This document shows, piece by piece, positions 7,142 to 14,366 of a DNA stretch of 14,367 bases (the stretch's first letter is position 1; the number at the start of each line of letters is the position of its first letter). The translations under genes and the position numbers were made by a program. A model generated the notes under the pieces. That model had not been told where the DNA came from. It did not search any database and saw only the letters and a program-made list of their open reading frames with translations. Source of the DNA: Alphaproteobacteria bacterium UBA998 (GTDB lineage: Bacteria; Pseudomonadota; Alphaproteobacteria; Rickettsiales; UBA998); contig DBAY01000067.1 of the NCBI GenBank assembly GCA_002291925.1, forward strand, positions 1 through 14,367. The letters run 5' to 3'.

Positions 7142-8515
7142 TTGGCTTCCGCGTCGTACCATATCGCCATCGTCGGGGGCGGCTTCAGCGGCCTGATGAC
7201 GGCGGCGCATCTGGTGCGCCACGCCGCTCCGCATACCCGCATCGCCATCCTTGATCCGGCCCCGTCACCGGGGCTTGGCCTAGCCTATGCCACGCGCGAC
7301 AGGCGTCACCTGCTCAATGTGCGCGCCGACCGCATGGGCGCGTGGGCCGGGGAGCCACCGCATTTCTGGCGGTGGCTGGAAGGGCGCGGGGAAGGCTGGC
7401 AGCCGGGTGATTTTGTGCCGCGCGCGGTGTTCGGGGAATATGTGGAGGAGATTGCTGCCGGGACATTCGCCCTTGCCGCGCAGCGTTCCATCACCCTTCA
7501 CCATCTGACGGCGTCGGTGATTTCCTGCACGCCCGGCGAGGCGGGGTACCGGCTTGGCACGGAGGATGGCGGCGCCTGCATGGCCCGCACAGTCCTGCTC
7601 GCCAGCGGCAACCCCATGCCCACGCCTGCGAAATTGCTGCGGGGGCTGGAGCATCTGCCGCCGGATGCGCTTCTGCCGAGCGCGTGGGACGCCTCCGCGC
7701 TGGAGGCGGCCAAGGCCAGCCTGCCAACTGACGGCACGCTGTTCATCCTCGGCATGGGGCTGACCATGGTGGATACGGTGCTGACGCTCGCTGGCAGCGG
7801 GTACACGGGGACCATGGTGGCGCTGTCACGGCATGGGCATCTGCCGCTGCCGCATGCTCCGCACGGGCCTGCCGCCACGCACCCGGCAGAGGCCTTGTTG
7901 CAGGCGAAGCCTACGGTGCGCGGATGGGTGGTGCTTCTACGCGATGCCGTCCGGCAGGCGGAGGCCGCGGGCGGCGATTGGCGGCAGGTAATCGATGCCT
8001 TGCGGCCGCATACGACGACGCTCTGGCAACGCCTGCCGGATGCGGAGAAGCGCCGCTTCTTTCGGCATGCGTTTGCGCTCTGGAACATTCACCGCCACCG
8101 CATGGCCCCGCAGGTACTTGACCAGATTACCGCCCTGCAGAAGGAAGGGCGGCTACGGTTGGTGAAAGGCCGCCTGCGGGACGTCGGTGCCCAAAGTGGC
8201 CGCATCGCGGTGCGTTGGCGTGCGCGGGGCGGGGAGGAGCAGTCGCTGCGGGCTGATCGGCTGATTCTTTGCGCAGGCCCCGGCTATGATTTTGCGCGCG
8301 GCGGCAGTCCGCTTTATACGCAGATGCTGCGCGATGGTCTGCTGCACCCGCACCCCAGCGGCATGGGCGTGCAGGTTGCAGCCGAGCAAACCGGGCTGCA
8401 CCTCATCGGCACGCCCCGCATCGGCGAGGCGCTAGAGACCACCGCCGTGCCGGAGTTGCGCGAGCAGGCGGCGCAGGCCGCCGAGGCCCTGCTTGCGTCC
8501 ATCACCGCTGCCTGA
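7142..8515 (+). CDS. FAD/NAD(P)-binding oxidoreductase, YdhS-like
   Basis: Predicted flavoprotein of the group that includes E. coli YdhS (COG4529). It opens with a dinucleotide-binding motif IAIVGGGFSG (Gly12, Gly14, Gly17), then PGLGLAYATRDRRHLLNVRADRM, a region typical of this group. A second Rossmann motif FILGMGLTMVD (204-211) follows, then SRHGHLPLPHAP and a late ILCAGPG. 457 aa. The start must be TTG 7142: an in-frame TGA lies 9 bases upstream and the next ATG would remove the first FAD motif. There is no clear ribosome site, so translation may depend on ribosomes finishing the gene upstream (6 bases between). Substrate and reaction are not known for this family. Confidence 0.85.
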   Translation: MASASYHIAIVGGGFSGLMTAAHLVRHAAPHTRIAILDPAPSPGLGLAYATRDRRHLLNVRADRMGAWAGEPPHFWRWLEGRGEGWQPGDFVPRAVFGEYVEEIAAGTFALAAQRSITLHHLTASVISCTPGEAGYRLGTEDGGACMARTVLLASGNPMPTPAKLLRGLEHLPPDALLPSAWDASALEAAKASLPTDGTLFILGMGLTMVDTVLTLAGSGYTGTMVALSRHGHLPLPHAPHGPAATHPAEALLQAKPTVRGWVVLLRDAVRQAEAAGGDWRQVIDALRPHTTTLWQRLPDAEKRRFFRHAFALWNIHRHRMAPQVLDQITALQKEGRLRLVKGRLRDVGAQSGRIAVRWRARGGEEQSLRADRLILCAGPGYDFARGGSPLYTQMLRDGLLHPHPSGMGVQVAAEQTGLHLIGTPRIGEALETTAVPELREQAAQAAEALLASITAA

Positions 8516-8553
8516 TGTCGAGAATTTAGCTTGCCCTGCCTAGCCTCGGGCGC

Positions 8554-8559
8554 AAGGAG
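8554..8559 (+). promoter_or_regulatory. Ribosome binding site deciding the udgX start
   Basis: AAGGAG sits 7 bases before ATG 8567. It favours that start over an in-frame TTG at 8531, which would add 12 residues unrelated to the family. Confidence 0.7.
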
Positions 8560-8566
8560 AGCTGCC

Positions 8567-9223
8567 ATGCCCATCGAATCCAACGCCATCACGGCCGCCG
8601 ATTTCCTGCCGCCGGAGCGCGACATCCCGCATCTCGCGGAGGCCTCGCTGCAATGCCGCGGCTGCCCGCTCTATGCAGGGCCGAAACAGACGGTATTCGG
8701 GGAGGGCAATGCCCGCGCGTCACTGGTGATGGTCGGCGAAGCGCCGGGCGATATCGAGGACAGGCAAGGGCGGCCCTTCGTCGGTCCGGCGGGCAAGGTG
8801 CTGGAGAATGCGCTGGCGGAGGTGGGCATCCCGCGCGAGGAAGTCTATCTCACCAACGCAGTGAAGCATTTCAAGTTCGTGATGAAAGGCCCGCGCCGTA
8901 TTCATCAGTCACCGACCATGCGCGAGATCAATGCCTGCAAGCCGTGGCTGGAAGCGGAGTTGCAGGCCCTGCGGCCGGAGGCGGTGGTGTGCCTCGGGGT
9001 GACGGCCGCCAAAAGCATCATCGATCCCAAATTCACCATGCGCGAGGGGCGGGGACGCTGGCTGCAATCCCCTTGGTCGCGCATGATTATGGCGACCTAT
9101 CACCCCTCCGCCATCCTGCGTATGCCAGAGCCGGAACTTCAGAAGCATATGTTCCGGGAATTCATGGAGGATCTGAACAAGGCCTGGACCTACGCACGGG
9201 AGACGGCCTTGCAGCCTGCCTGA
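8567..9223 (+). CDS. UdgX-type uracil-DNA glycosylase, Fe-S
   Basis: DNA-repair enzyme of the family 4-like uracil-DNA glycosylase superfamily. Motif A is VGEAPGDIEDRQGRPFVGPAG (57-76) and motif B is YHPSAILR (178-185). Between them is the UdgX hallmark loop RRIHQSP (110-116; the M. smegmatis form is KRRIH), in which His113 matches the residue that bonds covalently to the abasic sugar after uracil is removed. Cys30, Cys33 and Cys124 are visible iron-sulfur ligands. The fourth-cysteine region of ordinary family 4 enzymes reads NAVKHFKF, where His101 may substitute. 218 aa. It starts 51 bases after the oxidoreductase and may share its transcript. Confidence 0.9.
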   Translation: MPIESNAITAADFLPPERDIPHLAEASLQCRGCPLYAGPKQTVFGEGNARASLVMVGEAPGDIEDRQGRPFVGPAGKVLENALAEVGIPREEVYLTNAVKHFKFVMKGPRRIHQSPTMREINACKPWLEAELQALRPEAVVCLGVTAAKSIIDPKFTMREGRGRWLQSPWSRMIMATYHPSAILRMPEPELQKHMFREFMEDLNKAWTYARETALQPA

Positions 9224-9253
9224 CCCGCAGAGGCGTGATTTGTCTACGGGACG

Positions 9254-9273
9254 ACACGCTTGTGTTTTATTTT
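9254..9273 (+). terminator. Weak candidate terminator after udgX
   Basis: ACAC-GCTT-GTGT forms a 4-bp stem (one more G·T pair possible) followed by TTTTATTTT. The U-rich tail is right but the stem is short, so it may be a pause site or chance. It lies 30 bases after the udgX stop and before the kinase leader. Confidence 0.3.
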
Positions 9274-9285
9274 GGGCCCGTATTG

Positions 9286-9327
9286 CAACCTGCAGGCGAG
9301 CCGGTTAGGGCATTACGACAACCTGCA
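9286..9327 (+). repeat. Direct repeat CAACCTGCA, 33 bp apart, in the kinase leader
   Basis: Identical 9-mers lie at 9286-9294 and 9319-9327, 33 bases start to start (about three helical turns), ending 33 bases before the kinase start. Same-face spacing suits a paired protein-binding site, but two 9-mers can also recur by chance. No confident -35/-10 pair was found here; TAGTAT at 9331-9336 is the best -10-like sequence. Confidence 0.3.
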
Positions 9328-9360
9328 TCATAGTATGGACAACTCTTATGAGATTGCACC

Positions 9361-11820
9361 GTGCTGACCCGTCGCGTCTTCAAACTGCTTTTCCTCATCA
9401 TATTTCTTGTCCCGTTTGTCGGCGCAGTGATTCCGCTGTTGCGTGACGAACAGCGCCAGATCGCCTTCACGGAGCGCGAACTGAAGGGGGTTGCCGAGCT
9501 TGAACGGCTATTTGCAGACATGCAGGCGGATGTGGAGTCCTCCGGAACGGTTACCCATGCCGACATTTCCCGCTACCGGCGCGCCATGTGGGAAACCGGC
9601 AATCAAAGCAACCTCATCCTAGACCCGGAGCGCGTCAGCTATCACCTCGCGGAAATCATTATCCGGTCGCTGCCGTTGGCCATGGAGTCCGGGCAGGAAC
9701 TGGAGCAGCGGCTTCGCGCCTTAGAGAATCCGAATGAGCGGGATGGGGTAGACCGGCTGTTCGGCGGCTATTTCGGCAAGCTGGTCCACGCCGAGGAGAA
9801 GCTTCAATACTCATTTAGCGTGCTGAAGGAGAATCGCTTTTTCGAAAGCGAGGCAAAGCAGGAAGAGTTTGAGCGCCCCATCGCGCTGTTGCAGGGCATG
9901 CTCACCCGTTTCCGCGCCAGCCTTTCGACGATTACTCCGCACAAAGTGGAGCAGTTCGTCCAGGCCAACACTGAGATGCAGCACGCGGTCGCCACGCTGC
10001 ACGCCACGGCCTGCCAGGATTTGCGCAACGCGCTGGAAGCACGGCTTGTGCGCCTTCGGCAAAGCGTGCTGCAGATTGTACTTCTGGCGGTGCTTTCCAT
10101 GCTGGGCGTGGTCACGGCGATGATGGCGAGCATCCGCAACCTCATACGGCGCGAGGAGCGGGACAATGCCCGCCAGATAAAAGCCATTCTGGAGACGGTG
10201 GTGGATGGGGTGGTGACCATCTCCGCCGACGGCATCATTCAGGGCTTCACTCCCTCGGCCGAGCGCATGTTTGGCTACGAGGCCCGCGAGGTGAAAGGAC
10301 AGAACGTGAAGCTGCTGATGCCCGAACCCTATGCCTCGCAGCATGATGGCTATATCGGCAATTATCTGCGCACCGGCGAGGCGAAAGTGATAGGCATCGG
10401 CCGCGAGGTAACGGCGCGGCGCAAGGATGGCACACTCTTTCCGATGGAGCTGAAAATCAGCAGCTTCACCTTGGCCGAGCAACGCATGTTTGTCGCCACC
10501 ATCCGCGACATCACCGACCGGCGTGAGGCAGAGGACCGCTACCGCCGCACGCTCGAGCAGCTCCGCCGCGCCAACCTTCAGGCGGAACTGGCGCGTCAGG
10601 AATTGCAGGAAAGCCTGCGTCAGGCGGAAGCGGCCAACAGCACCAAGTCGGATTTTCTCGCCAATATGAGCCATGAACTGCGCACCCCGATGAACGGGGT
10701 TGTCGGCATGGCGCACCTTCTGTCGGAAACGCCGCTCAATGACGAGCAGCGCCAGTATGTCTCCACCATCACCGGCTCGGCGTCGTCCCTGCTGATGCTG
10801 CTGAATGACATTCTGGATATCTCCAAAATCGAGGCCGGGGCGCTGGTGCTGGAATACATCCCCTATTCCCTGCGTTCGGCGGCGAAGGAGACGCTGGCCC
10901 TGCTTCAGCCGCAGGCGCAGGCCAAGGGCGTGGAACTGACCATGGACCTCTCGCCCGACCTGCCGCGCTACCTCTGGGGTGACCCGAGCCGCATGCGGCA
11001 GGTGATCATGAACCTTGTAAGCAATGCCGTGAAATTCACCGAGAGGGGCAGTGTTTCCCTCCTCGCCACGGTGGAGAAGGAAGGTTCGGAACACCGCCTC
11101 ACCGTGCGGGTGCGCGATACGGGCATTGGCATCCCGCGCGAGAAACTCGTCGGCATCTTTGACAAGTTCACGCAGGCCGACAACTCGGTGACACGCCGCT
11201 ATGGCGGCACCGGACTGGGCCTCGCCATCACCCGCGAACTGATTGCCATGATGGGCGGCGGCATCGAAGTGGAGAGCGCGCCGGGGGAAGGTTCGGAATT
11301 CCGCTTCAGCCTGCCCGTGACGGCGGCGACCGAGGAGGAAGTCGTGCGCTATGGCGGCGAGAAGGAAACGGACGCCAGCCCGGTCTATTGCAGTCGCCGG
11401 CCCGCGCATGAGGCACGCGTATTGCTGGTGGAGGACTATCCGGTGAACCAGGTTTTTGCCGCGAAGATGCTTGCGCATCTGGGCCTGAAGAAGATCGACA
11501 TCGCAGAGAATGGGCACGAGGCGATTGAGCGTTACCGCGCGGAAGGGTACGACATTATCTTCATGGATTGCCAGATGCCGGAGATGGATGGCTACGTCGC
11601 CACGCGGCATATCCGTGAGATGGAGCGCCAGATGGGTTGTTATGCGCCTATCATCGCCATGACGGCCAACGCCATGATGGGTGACCGCGAGAAATGCCTG
11701 AAAGCGGGCATGGATGATTACCTCAGCAAACCCATTGATCCCGCCAAATTGAAGAGGATTCTGGAGGCGTGGTTCGAGCTTTCACCGGCGAATATGAAAA
11801 GCGCTAATGGCACCCAGTAG
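9361..11820 (+). CDS. Hybrid sensor histidine kinase with FixL-like PAS domain and receiver
   Basis: Inner-membrane signalling protein, 819 aa. TM1 (about 9-27), an all-helical periplasmic region of about 205 residues, TM2 (about 236-258), a PAS domain (about 268-385), a coiled coil, HisKA with phospho-acceptor His438 in NMSHELRTP, and HATPase (N box Asn555, G1 DTGIGIP at 586, G2 GGTGLGLAI). A C-terminal receiver has acids Glu691/Asp692, phospho-site Asp736 and Lys790. The PAS segment LMPEPYASQHDGYIGNYLRTGEAKVIGIGREV aligns with FixL: His328 sits at the heme ligand (His200, B. japonicum numbering) and Arg348 at Arg220. FixL Arg206 is Asn here. GTG 9361 is the only start that keeps TM1; the ribosome site is weak. 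No phosphotransfer domain or separate regulator is nearby, so outputs are unknown. Confidence 0.92.
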   Translation: MLTRRVFKLLFLIIFLVPFVGAVIPLLRDEQRQIAFTERELKGVAELERLFADMQADVESSGTVTHADISRYRRAMWETGNQSNLILDPERVSYHLAEIIIRSLPLAMESGQELEQRLRALENPNERDGVDRLFGGYFGKLVHAEEKLQYSFSVLKENRFFESEAKQEEFERPIALLQGMLTRFRASLSTITPHKVEQFVQANTEMQHAVATLHATACQDLRNALEARLVRLRQSVLQIVLLAVLSMLGVVTAMMASIRNLIRREERDNARQIKAILETVVDGVVTISADGIIQGFTPSAERMFGYEAREVKGQNVKLLMPEPYASQHDGYIGNYLRTGEAKVIGIGREVTARRKDGTLFPMELKISSFTLAEQRMFVATIRDITDRREAEDRYRRTLEQLRRANLQAELARQELQESLRQAEAANSTKSDFLANMSHELRTPMNGVVGMAHLLSETPLNDEQRQYVSTITGSASSLLMLLNDILDISKIEAGALVLEYIPYSLRSAAKETLALLQPQAQAKGVELTMDLSPDLPRYLWGDPSRMRQVIMNLVSNAVKFTERGSVSLLATVEKEGSEHRLTVRVRDTGIGIPREKLVGIFDKFTQADNSVTRRYGGTGLGLAITRELIAMMGGGIEVESAPGEGSEFRFSLPVTAATEEEVVRYGGEKETDASPVYCSRRPAHEARVLLVEDYPVNQVFAAKMLAHLGLKKIDIAENGHEAIERYRAEGYDIIFMDCQMPEMDGYVATRHIREMERQMGCYAPIIAMTANAMMGDREKCLKAGMDDYLSKPIDPAKLKRILEAWFELSPANMKSANGTQ

Positions 11821-11830
11821 AAGTTCTGCC

Positions 11831-11893
11831 TTGACGTGACTGGTCTTTGCTCCTTAACTACGCCCAGATTTCCTAGGCCATATAATATATAAC
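11831..11893 (+). promoter_or_regulatory. Promoter region of the dehydrogenase gene
   Basis: The 105-base gap after the kinase contains TTGACG (11831-11836) with a poor TTAACT 17 bases on. Further down there is a perfect TATAAT (11881-11886) overlapping a second -10-like TATAAC (11888-11893) but no good -35. The AT-rich core followed by AAGGGGG (11912-11918) looks like a promoter driving the dehydrogenase separately from the kinase. Confidence 0.4.
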
Positions 11894-11925
11894 AAGGCCT
11901 TACGCCGACCTAAGGGGGCTTTATC

Positions 11926-14205
11926 ATGCACAATGCCGTCGTCACCAACCGTATTCTCGTCATCAAGGGCCAGGGCATCGGCCCGGAATGCATTGAGGCG
12001 ACCAAGAAAGTCATCGCCGCCACCGGCGTGCCGATAGAATATCTGGACGGCCAGCTGGGCTACCCGGACATTGCCGATGTGATGCACCTTCTGCATGCGG
12101 GTGCGCCGGAGCTATATCGCCAGCATTTCGGCAATGAGGCTCCTGACGCAGCGGGAGTGCGCCTTGAGGCGTCAGCCAAATCCACCGAGGCGGCGAAGAA
12201 GGACCGCAACAAATTCTATAATGAATTCCTCAACGCACTGCCTGCCGACGTGAAGGCGAAGGTGCGCGAACTGGTGGCAGCCCAAGAGCGCGAGACGCTC
12301 ACCAAGGCGCGCCAGTGCCACGCCGTGCTGAAAGGCGCGCTGCGCACCCTCGATGAAGGCGAGGAGCCGAGCCGCAACGTGACCATCCGCAAGGGCTTCG
12401 AGCAATACGCCAACATCCGCCGCTGCGTGACGCTCGATCCCATCGCCCCCGGCGCACCGGGCGCGGACATCCTCTTCGTGCGCGAGAACGTGGAGGACCT
12501 CTACGCTTCCATCGAACATCTGCTCTCGCGCAGCTATACCCAAGCGCTGCGCCACTTGACGCCGGAAGGCTGCGAGCTGATCTGCCGCGCCGCGTTCGAG
12601 GCGGGGGTGCGCGACGGCCGCAAGAAGGTGACGGCGCTGGAGAAGCCAAACATTCTCAAGAAATCCGGCGGCCTGTTCAAGGACGTGTTCAACCGCGTCG
12701 CGAAGGACTATCCGCAGATGGAATCCGCCTTCATGATCATTGATGACGGGCTGGCCGCCATTGCCGCCAAGCCGGCGGATTTCGACGTGGTGGTGACCAC
12801 CAACATGTTCGGCGATATCGGCTCCGACATCGCCGCCAAGGTGACCGGCGGGGTGGGGCTGGTGAGCTCCAACAACACTAACCCGATGAACCCGGCCGCC
12901 GTCTCCATGTTCGAAACCATGGGCGGCACGGCGGATGACATCGCGGGGCAGAACAAGGCCAACCCGGTGGCGCTGATCGATGCGGGCGCGGAGATGCTGC
13001 TGCATATCGGCGGCCGCGCCAATATCGAGGCGGCGGAGATGATCAAGGCCGCCATCCTGATGACGCTGGCGGACGGTCACACGGTGGGCGACATCCGCGA
13101 AGGTGAGTATCAGAAACGCGTCGGCGGCCAGCGGCTCGGCGCGCAGGAATTCGCGGGCGTGATTGCGGAAAAGGTGGCCCTGCTCAAGGACGCCCGCGCT
13201 AAGACGCCGGGCGCCAGCATCAAGCAACTGGCGCTGGACACACAGACGGATGAAGCCGCGCGTACGCTGTTTGCCCGCGTGCTGCGCTCCTACGAAGCCT
13301 TCGCCAGCGCGCAGGAAGCGGGCAGCGCGGCGTGGGCCGAGGCCTTCGCGCGCACCCTGCCGCCGAACCCCGTGCGGGCGCAGGCGCGCATCACGGGCTT
13401 TGATATGTTCGTGGATGAATGTGGGCTGGAGCTGGCTTTCACCGCCGATGGCACCATCGATGCCACGCGCGTGCGTGTGCCGGAAGAAGTTCGCCTTGCG
13501 TTCCAAAGCGCCACGGGGCTGGATGTGGCAGCGATGTTTGATGCCGCTGCTTTTGGCAGCCTGCAGGCCATCCGCAGCTTTGGCGAATACGCGGCCCGCA
13601 AGCTGGCGGAACTCGCCGCCGCGCTGCCGGACGCCGAGACGCAGCAGCCCTTTGGCCGCGTCATCGAGGCGCGTTTCGGGGCACCGCTGGCGGCTCGTTT
13701 TGCGAAGGCGCTGCGTGAGCAGAGCTTCACGGAAGCGCTGGCGCAGCTGGAGCAGTTCCGCACGCAGGGCATCCGCCTGATTCAGAGCTTCTACCTCTCC
13801 CGTCACCGCGCCGTAGAGGGCGTGCTGGCGAAGCATGGCTTCCGCCTCGCGCGCATCACCAGCCGTGGCACGGAGATTTTCCCGACCATGCTCGATTTCG
13901 AGAAACGCGCGGTGGACCGCTTCCGCGTGGAGCTTGACCCCACCGGGCCGCTTTCAGGCAAGGAATATGAGTGCGCCCGCGTGCAGCAGGCCATCGCCAA
14001 GGTGCTGGGCGAGATGACGGCAAAAGGTTGGACCATCTCCGAGATGATGCTCAACCGCGTTTTCATCGACGCCGAAGGCCCCAAGGCCGGCACCCAGACC
14101 AACGGGGTCTCACTCCCCTACGCCATGGGCCTCGGCGACCGCTACGCCGATGCGGAGTGGGCACAGGCGGCGTTTGGTGAGGAGACGGTGCGCAAGTCGG
14201 CCTGA
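11926..14205 (+). CDS. Enlarged isocitrate dehydrogenase-family enzyme, probably NAD-dependent
   Basis: β-decarboxylating dehydrogenase (isocitrate/isopropylmalate fold), 759 aa against the usual 330-500. Substrate and metal residues by E. coli Icd alignment are present: Ser149, Asn151, Arg155, Arg165, Arg186, Tyr193, Lys240, Asp273, Asp297, Asp301. Asp338-Ile339 replace the NADP-selecting Lys344-Tyr345, pointing to NAD. Oddities: GDGIGPE is GQGIGPE (Gln16). The conserved cofactor-loop His (EATHGTAP in E. coli) is Gly333, and the following Pro is Asp337. About 60 extra helical residues lie between 70 and 140. After the core (to about 435) come some 320 extra residues, with GFDMFVDE (491-498) and FRLARITSRGTEIFP (639-653) resembling the two halves of the C-terminal domain of Rickettsia/Thermus-type Icd. 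ATG 11926 has AAGGGGG 7 bases upstream. Substrate isocitrate is likely, not proven. Confidence 0.85.
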   Translation: MHNAVVTNRILVIKGQGIGPECIEATKKVIAATGVPIEYLDGQLGYPDIADVMHLLHAGAPELYRQHFGNEAPDAAGVRLEASAKSTEAAKKDRNKFYNEFLNALPADVKAKVRELVAAQERETLTKARQCHAVLKGALRTLDEGEEPSRNVTIRKGFEQYANIRRCVTLDPIAPGAPGADILFVRENVEDLYASIEHLLSRSYTQALRHLTPEGCELICRAAFEAGVRDGRKKVTALEKPNILKKSGGLFKDVFNRVAKDYPQMESAFMIIDDGLAAIAAKPADFDVVVTTNMFGDIGSDIAAKVTGGVGLVSSNNTNPMNPAAVSMFETMGGTADDIAGQNKANPVALIDAGAEMLLHIGGRANIEAAEMIKAAILMTLADGHTVGDIREGEYQKRVGGQRLGAQEFAGVIAEKVALLKDARAKTPGASIKQLALDTQTDEAARTLFARVLRSYEAFASAQEAGSAAWAEAFARTLPPNPVRAQARITGFDMFVDECGLELAFTADGTIDATRVRVPEEVRLAFQSATGLDVAAMFDAAAFGSLQAIRSFGEYAARKLAELAAALPDAETQQPFGRVIEARFGAPLAARFAKALREQSFTEALAQLEQFRTQGIRLIQSFYLSRHRAVEGVLAKHGFRLARITSRGTEIFPTMLDFEKRAVDRFRVELDPTGPLSGKEYECARVQQAIAKVLGEMTAKGWTISEMMLNRVFIDAEGPKAGTQTNGVSLPYAMGLGDRYADAEWAQAAFGEETVRKSA

Positions 14206-14347
14206 TCAGTCCTAATGAATTTTACAGGCAGATGCGATTCATGTAGAGAAAATCCACAATTGTACTTAGCCGACATTACGCTAACTACCATGTAGAAAAA
14301 TATTTTTATCAATTATTCTTGAGCTATTTTCCCCACTTGGCGATTCG
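14206..14347. other. AT-rich intergenic DNA, no gene seen
   Basis: 142 bases after the dehydrogenase stop. Composition drops sharply in GC, with many stops in all frames. An 8-mer CATGTAGA followed by an A-run occurs twice (14240, 14289). There is no hairpin-plus-T-run terminator and no promoter I can support. The composition change toward the edge is consistent with proximity to an insertion sequence. Confidence 0.5.
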
Positions 14348-14366
14348 GGCATTGTTCCATTAAGAT
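14348..14366. repeat. Right member of 19-bp inverted repeat at the window ends
   Basis: Exact reverse complement of bases 1-19; the last base of the window (14367) continues past it. Read 5'->3' it is the outward-facing GGCATTGTTCCATTAAGAT. The sequence just inside shares nothing with the left copy, so the boundary of the repeated unit is sharp on both sides, as expected for two copies of one mobile element inserted in opposite orientation. Confidence 0.6.

Noticed and set aside
9811..11610. 599-codon open frame on the minus strand opposite the kinase gene
   Set aside because: It is an antisense shadow of a GC-rich gene: rich in His, Arg, Ala and Leu, with no recognisable motif or ribosome site. 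The plus strand carries a complete, motif-rich kinase.
11874..11901. AGGCC/GGCCT inverted repeat around the TATAAT box, as a kinase terminator
   Set aside because: The stem is 5 bp with a loop of about 16 bases and there is no T run. The AT-rich centre is better explained as a promoter.
12172..13836. 554-codon open frame on the minus strand opposite the dehydrogenase
   Set aside because: Same reasoning: low-complexity Arg/His/Ala/Gly-rich translation without domains, opposite a gene with intact catalytic residues.
14240..14300. CATGTAGA plus A-run occurring twice near the right end
   Set aside because: Only an 8-mer in AT-rich DNA, no regular spacing or third copy, and no CRISPR-like pattern.
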